DNA from: Tistlia consotensis USBA 355
Lineage (GTDB): Bacteria > Pseudomonadota > Alphaproteobacteria > Kiloniellales > DSM-21159
Length of the DNA: 64,000 nt
Direction: 5' to 3'
NCBI RefSeq assembly: GCF_900177295.1
Contig: NZ_FWZX01000002.1
Span: 280,124 to 344,123, forward strand
This document shows, piece by piece, positions 60,967 through 64,000 of the stretch (positions within the stretch are counted from its first letter, which is position 1; each line of letters starts with the position of its first letter). The notes beneath the pieces are model-generated. The model saw only the letters and a program-made list of their open reading frames with translations, made no database searches and was not told the origin of the DNA. Both the position numbers and the translations under genes were made by a program.

Positions 60967-61740
60967 CTAGAACGGAATGTCGTCGTCCAGATCGGCGGCG
61001 AACGCCCCGTCTCGCTCTTTCGGTGGTTTCGCGTCTGCTGGACGAGGCGGCAACAGGGGCTGAGGTGGCTGGACCGGCGGCAACTCGCGCTTTTCCTCGT
61101 CGATGGCCTTCGCTTCGCCGATGGTTGTCATAATATTCGCGACCAGCTTTTGCATCGCCGGGCTGTCGGCGAGCTGGGCCACATTGGCGGCGCCGGCCAA
61201 GATTGTCACTATCACGCCGGCGAGCATTACCACGTTCACCCGTGGTCTCTCCAACGCTGCCTCAAAGTCTGCGATTCGCTTGTGCAAAACGGCGCGCCGG
61301 GGTTCTGGCATTTCGGTCTGATCGATGAGGGTCTTGATTCCGTAGACATGCTGGCGAAGGCGGTCCTTGACCTTCGGTTCTATTACGACAGCGTCACGCT
61401 TGCTCCGAATGCTGTTATCGAGAAGCAGCTGGGCGGTGTAGTGGTCCAGGTCGACTTTGAATTCGGCGAAATCTTGGGCCCCGAAGCCTCGCCGTGGCGG
61501 CACGGCCATATCTGCGAACGGCCGGATCGCATAACGCTTTGCCACGGCAATGATCGTATTCATGGCCGTGTGCTGAGCCGTCTCGTAGACGTACCAGCTG
61601 CTATTCTCGGTCTCGTCGACCGCTTGCAAAGCCTCGGCGAGATACGTGTCTGCGCGGCGCAGCACCATGCCGAACGCGGCTCGTGAATCATCGGGGAGCT
61701 CGGCCAAGAACTCCTCGGTCAGAATCTCGGTCACACTCAT
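60967..61740 (-). CDS. Membrane-anchored island protein with an SSB-like C-terminal tip
   Basis: A 257-aa protein of unknown family. The first 165 residues are charged and helical. A single hydrophobic helix VNVVMLAGVIVTILAGAANV lies at 168-187. A Pro-rich spacer (221-241: PPVQPPQPLLPPRPADAKPP) then leads to an acidic end finishing LDDDIPF. DDDIPF is the conserved tip of single-stranded-DNA-binding protein (SSB), which docks repair and replication enzymes. The codon use is less GC-biased than neighbours, which suggests transfer. The start is ATG 61,738-61,740. No neighbour gives its function. Confidence 0.72.
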   Translation of the reverse strand: MSVTEILTEEFLAELPDDSRAAFGMVLRRADTYLAEALQAVDETENSSWYVYETAQHTAMNTIIAVAKRYAIRPFADMAVPPRRGFGAQDFAEFKVDLDHYTAQLLLDNSIRSKRDAVVIEPKVKDRLRQHVYGIKTLIDQTEMPEPRRAVLHKRIADFEAALERPRVNVVMLAGVIVTILAGAANVAQLADSPAMQKLVANIMTTIGEAKAIDEEKRELPPVQPPQPLLPPRPADAKPPKERDGAFAADLDDDIPF

Positions 61741-61874
61741 GCGCGCATAATAGTGCGTTGGCCTGATTGCAGCTAGGCTTCTTCGGAACGGAGGGGGAAC
61801 AATATTGGCCGTTGGGTAGTCCGTACAATGTCCGCCAACGACACGTTGAGCAGAGGCAAGAATTGGGATGCCGT

Positions 61875-61970
61875 TCGATGATCGCGACCCGCATCGTCAA
61901 TGAGGTAGGCAGTCATCCGAGTCGTCTACGATGCGACCAGCAAGCCGACTCGGATAATCGAGTGGAGTCG
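61875..61970 (+). pseudogene. Decayed third copy of the guaA 3' end
   Basis: About 30 bp encoding SMIATRIVNE differ at only two positions from guaA; the following part VVYDATSKP and the final IIEWS are recognisable but frameshifted. It marks the oldest boundary of the guaA insertion site. The rest of the 270-bp gap (61,741-62,010) shows no gene. Confidence 0.82.
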
Positions 61971-62010
61971 GGAGAGAGGCGCCGGGAGCTTGCTGACCTA
62001 TTCTGTCTCC

Positions 62011-62808
62011 CTAGACCGTCGTCTCCCCGACGCCCCACGGCCGCGCGAAAGGGTGAGAGCTCGACAGGCCTCCGTCGACGGCGAGCGCCTGGCCGTTGAC
62101 GTAGCTCGCCGCGTCGGAGGCGAGGAAGGCGATGGCCGCGGCGATCTCTTCGGGCTCGCCGCCGCGGCGCAGCGGGTTGAGCTGGCCGATCCGGTCCTCG
62201 CGGCCTTTGGCGCGCGCCGCCTCGTAGAGCGCGCGGGTCATGCCGGTCTCGACGAGGCCGGGGCAGACCGCGTTGACGCGGATGCCGCTGCCGGCGAGCT
62301 GCTGGGCGGCGGTCTGCACGAGGCTGATGACGCCGGCCTTGGAGGCGGAGTAGGCCGGCCCGCCGGCGCCGGCGCGCAGGCCGGCGACCGAGGCGGTGCA
62401 GACGATCGCGCCCGGGCGCCCGATCTCCAGCATGGCCTTTGCGCCGTGCTTGATCGCGAGGAACGGGCCGATCAGGTTGACGCGCAGCAGCGCCGCCCAG
62501 TCCTCGGCGCCCAGCTCGAACAGCCCGCGCGTGCCGCCGCTGACGCCGGCGTTGGCGACGACGACGTCGAGGCAGCCGTGGCGCTCGACCGCGGTCGCGA
62601 CCAGGGCGGCGACGTCGGCCTCGTCCGCGGCATCGCCGCGCAGGGGCAGGACGGCGGGGTGCTGGGCAGCGGTCTCCTCCACGCTTTCGCTGCGGTCGAG
62701 CGCCACCACCCGGGCGCCCTCGCGGGCGAACAGCAGGGCCGTCGCCCGGCCGATGCCCGATCCGGCGCCGGTGACGACGACGCTGCGGCCGGCGAAGCGT
62801 CCGCTCAT
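62011..62808 (-). CDS. SDR-family oxidoreductase
   Basis: A 265-aa classical [18 protein letters not shown] (11-25), NAG in [10 protein letters not shown], and YSASK are the cofactor and catalytic motifs; [21 protein letters not shown] follows. GGGAGG lies 6 nt before the ATG at 62,806-62,808. It sits 10 nt after a phosphotransferase gene, on the same strand. In this context it may be a 3-hydroxyacyl-CoA or alcohol dehydrogenase, but the substrate is unknown. Confidence 0.92.
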   Translation of the reverse strand: MSGRFAGRSVVVTGAGSGIGRATALLFAREGARVVALDRSESVEETAAQHPAVLPLRGDAADEADVAALVATAVERHGCLDVVVANAGVSGGTRGLFELGAEDWAALLRVNLIGPFLAIKHGAKAMLEIGRPGAIVCTASVAGLRAGAGGPAYSASKAGVISLVQTAAQQLAGSGIRVNAVCPGLVETGMTRALYEAARAKGREDRIGQLNPLRRGGEPEEIAAAIAFLASDAASYVNGQALAVDGGLSSSHPFARPWGVGETTV

Positions 62809-62818
62809 GAAGGCCTCC

Positions 62819-63841
62819 CTAGTCTTTCGCTCCGGCCTGGCGGGCCTCGGCCCAGGCGGCCTCGGCCAGCGGCGCGATCCGCTCGAAGACGCTCGCGGCT
62901 TGGCTGCTCGAGGCGTTGCCGTCGACGAAGCGCTTCTTGACGCCCTGCAGGATGCCGACCAGCCGGAACAGGTTGTAGGCGAAGTACCAGTGCAGGTCGG
63001 GCAGCGCCTCGCGGCCGCTCGCTGCGCAGTAGCGGGCGACGGCCTCGTCGAGCGTCGGCAGGCCCTCGGCCTCCAGGTCGAGGCCGAGCAGCCCGGAGCG
63101 GCCGTCGAGCGGCATGACCCAGTGCATCGCGAGATAGGTGAAGTCGGCCAGCGGGTCGCCGATGGTGGCGAGCTCCCAGTCGAGCACCGCGCGCACCCGC
63201 GGGGCCTCGGCGGCATAGATCAGGTTGTCGAGCCGGTAGTCGCCGTGGATCACCGAGCTCCGGGTCTGCTCCGGGATCGTGCCCGGCAGCCAGCCGATCA
63301 GCCGCTCGACCTCGGGGATCGCGTCGGTCTGGGCCGCGCGGTACTGCCGGGTCCAGCGGCCGACCTGGCGCTCGACGTAGTTGCCCGGCCGGCCGAAGTC
63401 GGCGAGGCCCAGGGCCTCGTGGTCGAGCGCGTGGAGCGCGGCCAGCGTGTCGATCATCGCCTCGTAGAGGGCGCGCCGCCCGGCCACCGGGACCTCGGGC
63501 AGGGCGCCGTTCCAGAAGGCGCGGCCCGGCACCAGCTCCATCAGGTAGAAGGCCGCGCCGATCACCCCGGGATCCTCGCAGAGCGCGATCGGGCGCGGCA
63601 CCGGGAAGCCGGTCGGCTGCAGCGCCGTCAGCAGCCGGAACTCGCGCTCGACGGCATGGGCCGAGGGCAGCAGCACGCCGAACGGCTTGCGGCGCAGCAC
63701 GCAGCTGCCGCCGCCGGTCTGGAGCCGGTAGGTCGGGTTGGACTGGCCGCCGGGGAACTTCTCCAGCGCCGCGATCCCGGTGAAGCCGGGAAGGTTGTCC
63801 TCCAGCCAGCGCGAGAGCCTTGGCAGCTCCAGGTCGCTCAC
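62819..63841 (-). CDS. Phosphotransferase-family protein (APH fold, acyl-CoA-dehydrogenase-linked)
   Basis: A 340-aa kinase-like protein. Conserved parts are [10 protein letters not shown] (about 31-40), the catalytic loop [13 protein letters not shown] (about 200-212), and the metal site [17 protein letters not shown]. This is the family often fused or adjacent to acyl-CoA dehydrogenases (ACAD10/11-like), here encoded just upstream. GTG 63,839-63,841 overlaps the ACAD stop (GTGA). Mammalian ACAD11 uses such a domain to activate 4-hydroxy fatty acids. Confidence 0.92.
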   Translation of the reverse strand: MSDLELPRLSRWLEDNLPGFTGIAALEKFPGGQSNPTYRLQTGGGSCVLRRKPFGVLLPSAHAVEREFRLLTALQPTGFPVPRPIALCEDPGVIGAAFYLMELVPGRAFWNGALPEVPVAGRRALYEAMIDTLAALHALDHEALGLADFGRPGNYVERQVGRWTRQYRAAQTDAIPEVERLIGWLPGTIPEQTRSSVIHGDYRLDNLIYAAEAPRVRAVLDWELATIGDPLADFTYLAMHWVMPLDGRSGLLGLDLEAEGLPTLDEAVARYCAASGREALPDLHWYFAYNLFRLVGILQGVKKRFVDGNASSSQAASVFERIAPLAEAAWAEARQAGAKD

Positions 63842-64000
63842 TGCGCCTCCTGGCGGTAGGGCCTGAGCTCGCTGCGGGCGATGACGCGCTGGTGGACCTC
63901 GTCCGGCCCGTCGGCGAGGCGCAGGGTGCGGATGTGCGCCCAGGCCGCGGCCAGCGCGAAGTCGCCGCTGACGCCGGCGCCGCCGTGGGCCTGCACGGCG
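63838..64000 (-). CDS. Acyl-CoA dehydrogenase, C-terminal end only
   Basis: The final 53 codons of a gene that begins beyond the right edge. [15 protein letters not shown] and [18 protein letters not shown] are the canonical C-terminal helix pair of acyl-CoA dehydrogenases. It overlaps the phosphotransferase start by 4 nt, so ACAD - phosphotransferase - SDR form one operon for acid or fatty-acid breakdown. Confidence 0.92.
   Translation of the reverse strand, partial: AVQAHGGAGVSGDFALAAAWAHIRTLRLADGPDEVHQRVIARSELRPYRQEAQ

Larger units (their letters stand above)
60941..61970. mobile_element. Second insert between decayed guaA ends
   Basis: About 1 kb between the second and third guaA-end copies. 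It holds a single gene for a membrane-anchored protein and is noticeably less GC-rich than its surroundings. It is interpreted as the remnant of an older insertion at the same site. Confidence 0.42.

Noticed and set aside
61688-61900. 70-codon minus-strand frame with several cysteines (NSCLCSTCRW)
   Set aside because: It looks like a small zinc-binding protein, but it begins inside the decayed guaA copy, overlaps the start of the 257-aa gene and has no ribosome-binding site.

Overview
The window is about 64 kb of very GC-rich DNA with almost no AT-rich spacers, tightly packed operons with 4-base ATGA or GTGA stop/start overlaps, many GTG and TTG starts, and the purine gene order guaB - rsmB-family - guaA. 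Together with Kdo/rhamnose surface-sugar genes, Tat-exported binding proteins and polyamine-type ABC transport, this suggests an alphaproteobacterium, most likely in or near the Rhodospirillales. This is inferred from gene content, because no rRNA or marker alignment could be made. No rRNA, CRISPR array or intact transposase was seen.

Region 1 (1-25.3 kb) is a surface-polysaccharide locus. A minus-strand run (12.6 kb down to position 1) encodes a TIGR04372-type glycosyltransferase, a 952-aa CDP-glycerol-transferase-like protein, a Wzt-like subunit whose ATPase motifs are all degraded, its Wzm-like permease, and a coupled set of sugar epimerase, E1-alpha and E1-beta (pyruvate-dehydrogenase-like), dehydratase and reductase. 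The last five genes look like a pathway for an unusual, possibly carbon-branched, sugar. The centre holds rfbA, a sugar O-methyltransferase, a second and intact Wzt/Wzm pair, and a heptose kinase/nucleotidyltransferase with reversed domain order. Next come an FkbM methyltransferase, rfbC, a GT2 enzyme, a second O-methyltransferase and kdsD. The inferred product is a methylated heteropolysaccharide exported by an ABC-2 system that may be heteromeric.

Region 2 (25.4-49.5 kb) is mixed metabolism and envelope: an MpaB/DUF2236 protein, a LysR regulator divergent from a 2-oxoglutarate oxygenase with a clear T-N11-A dyad between them, a family-5 binding protein, a Rieske oxygenase, a cyclic-nucleotide-gated K+ channel, a TPR/GT41 O-GlcNAc-transferase-like protein, an NfeD/slipin pair, an oxidoreductase, two small exported proteins, a DegT aminotransferase, a histidine kinase with a periplasmic partner, a flavoprotein, and a four-gene spermidine/putrescine-type ABC operon, ending in tRNA-Gln(CTG).

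Region 3 (49.9-57.9 kb) is housekeeping: Ppx/GppA, rlmE, guaB, an RsmB-family methyltransferase, a GNAT enzyme, a cupin and guaA. GC-rich palindromic repeats occur here and at 37.4 kb.

Region 4 (57.9-62.0 kb) is a small accessory island at the 3' end of guaA. Two decayed extra copies of the guaA 3' end (60,801-60,940 and 61,875-61,970) mark what look like two successive insertions. The island carries a DUF3024-like protein, a SWIM zinc-finger protein, a homologue of the cyanobacterial Fluorescence Recovery Protein, a Phd antitoxin with only a stub of its VapC toxin, and a membrane-anchored protein ending in an SSB-like DDDIPF tip. The window then closes with an SDR, an aminoglycoside-phosphotransferase-fold protein and the end of an acyl-CoA dehydrogenase.
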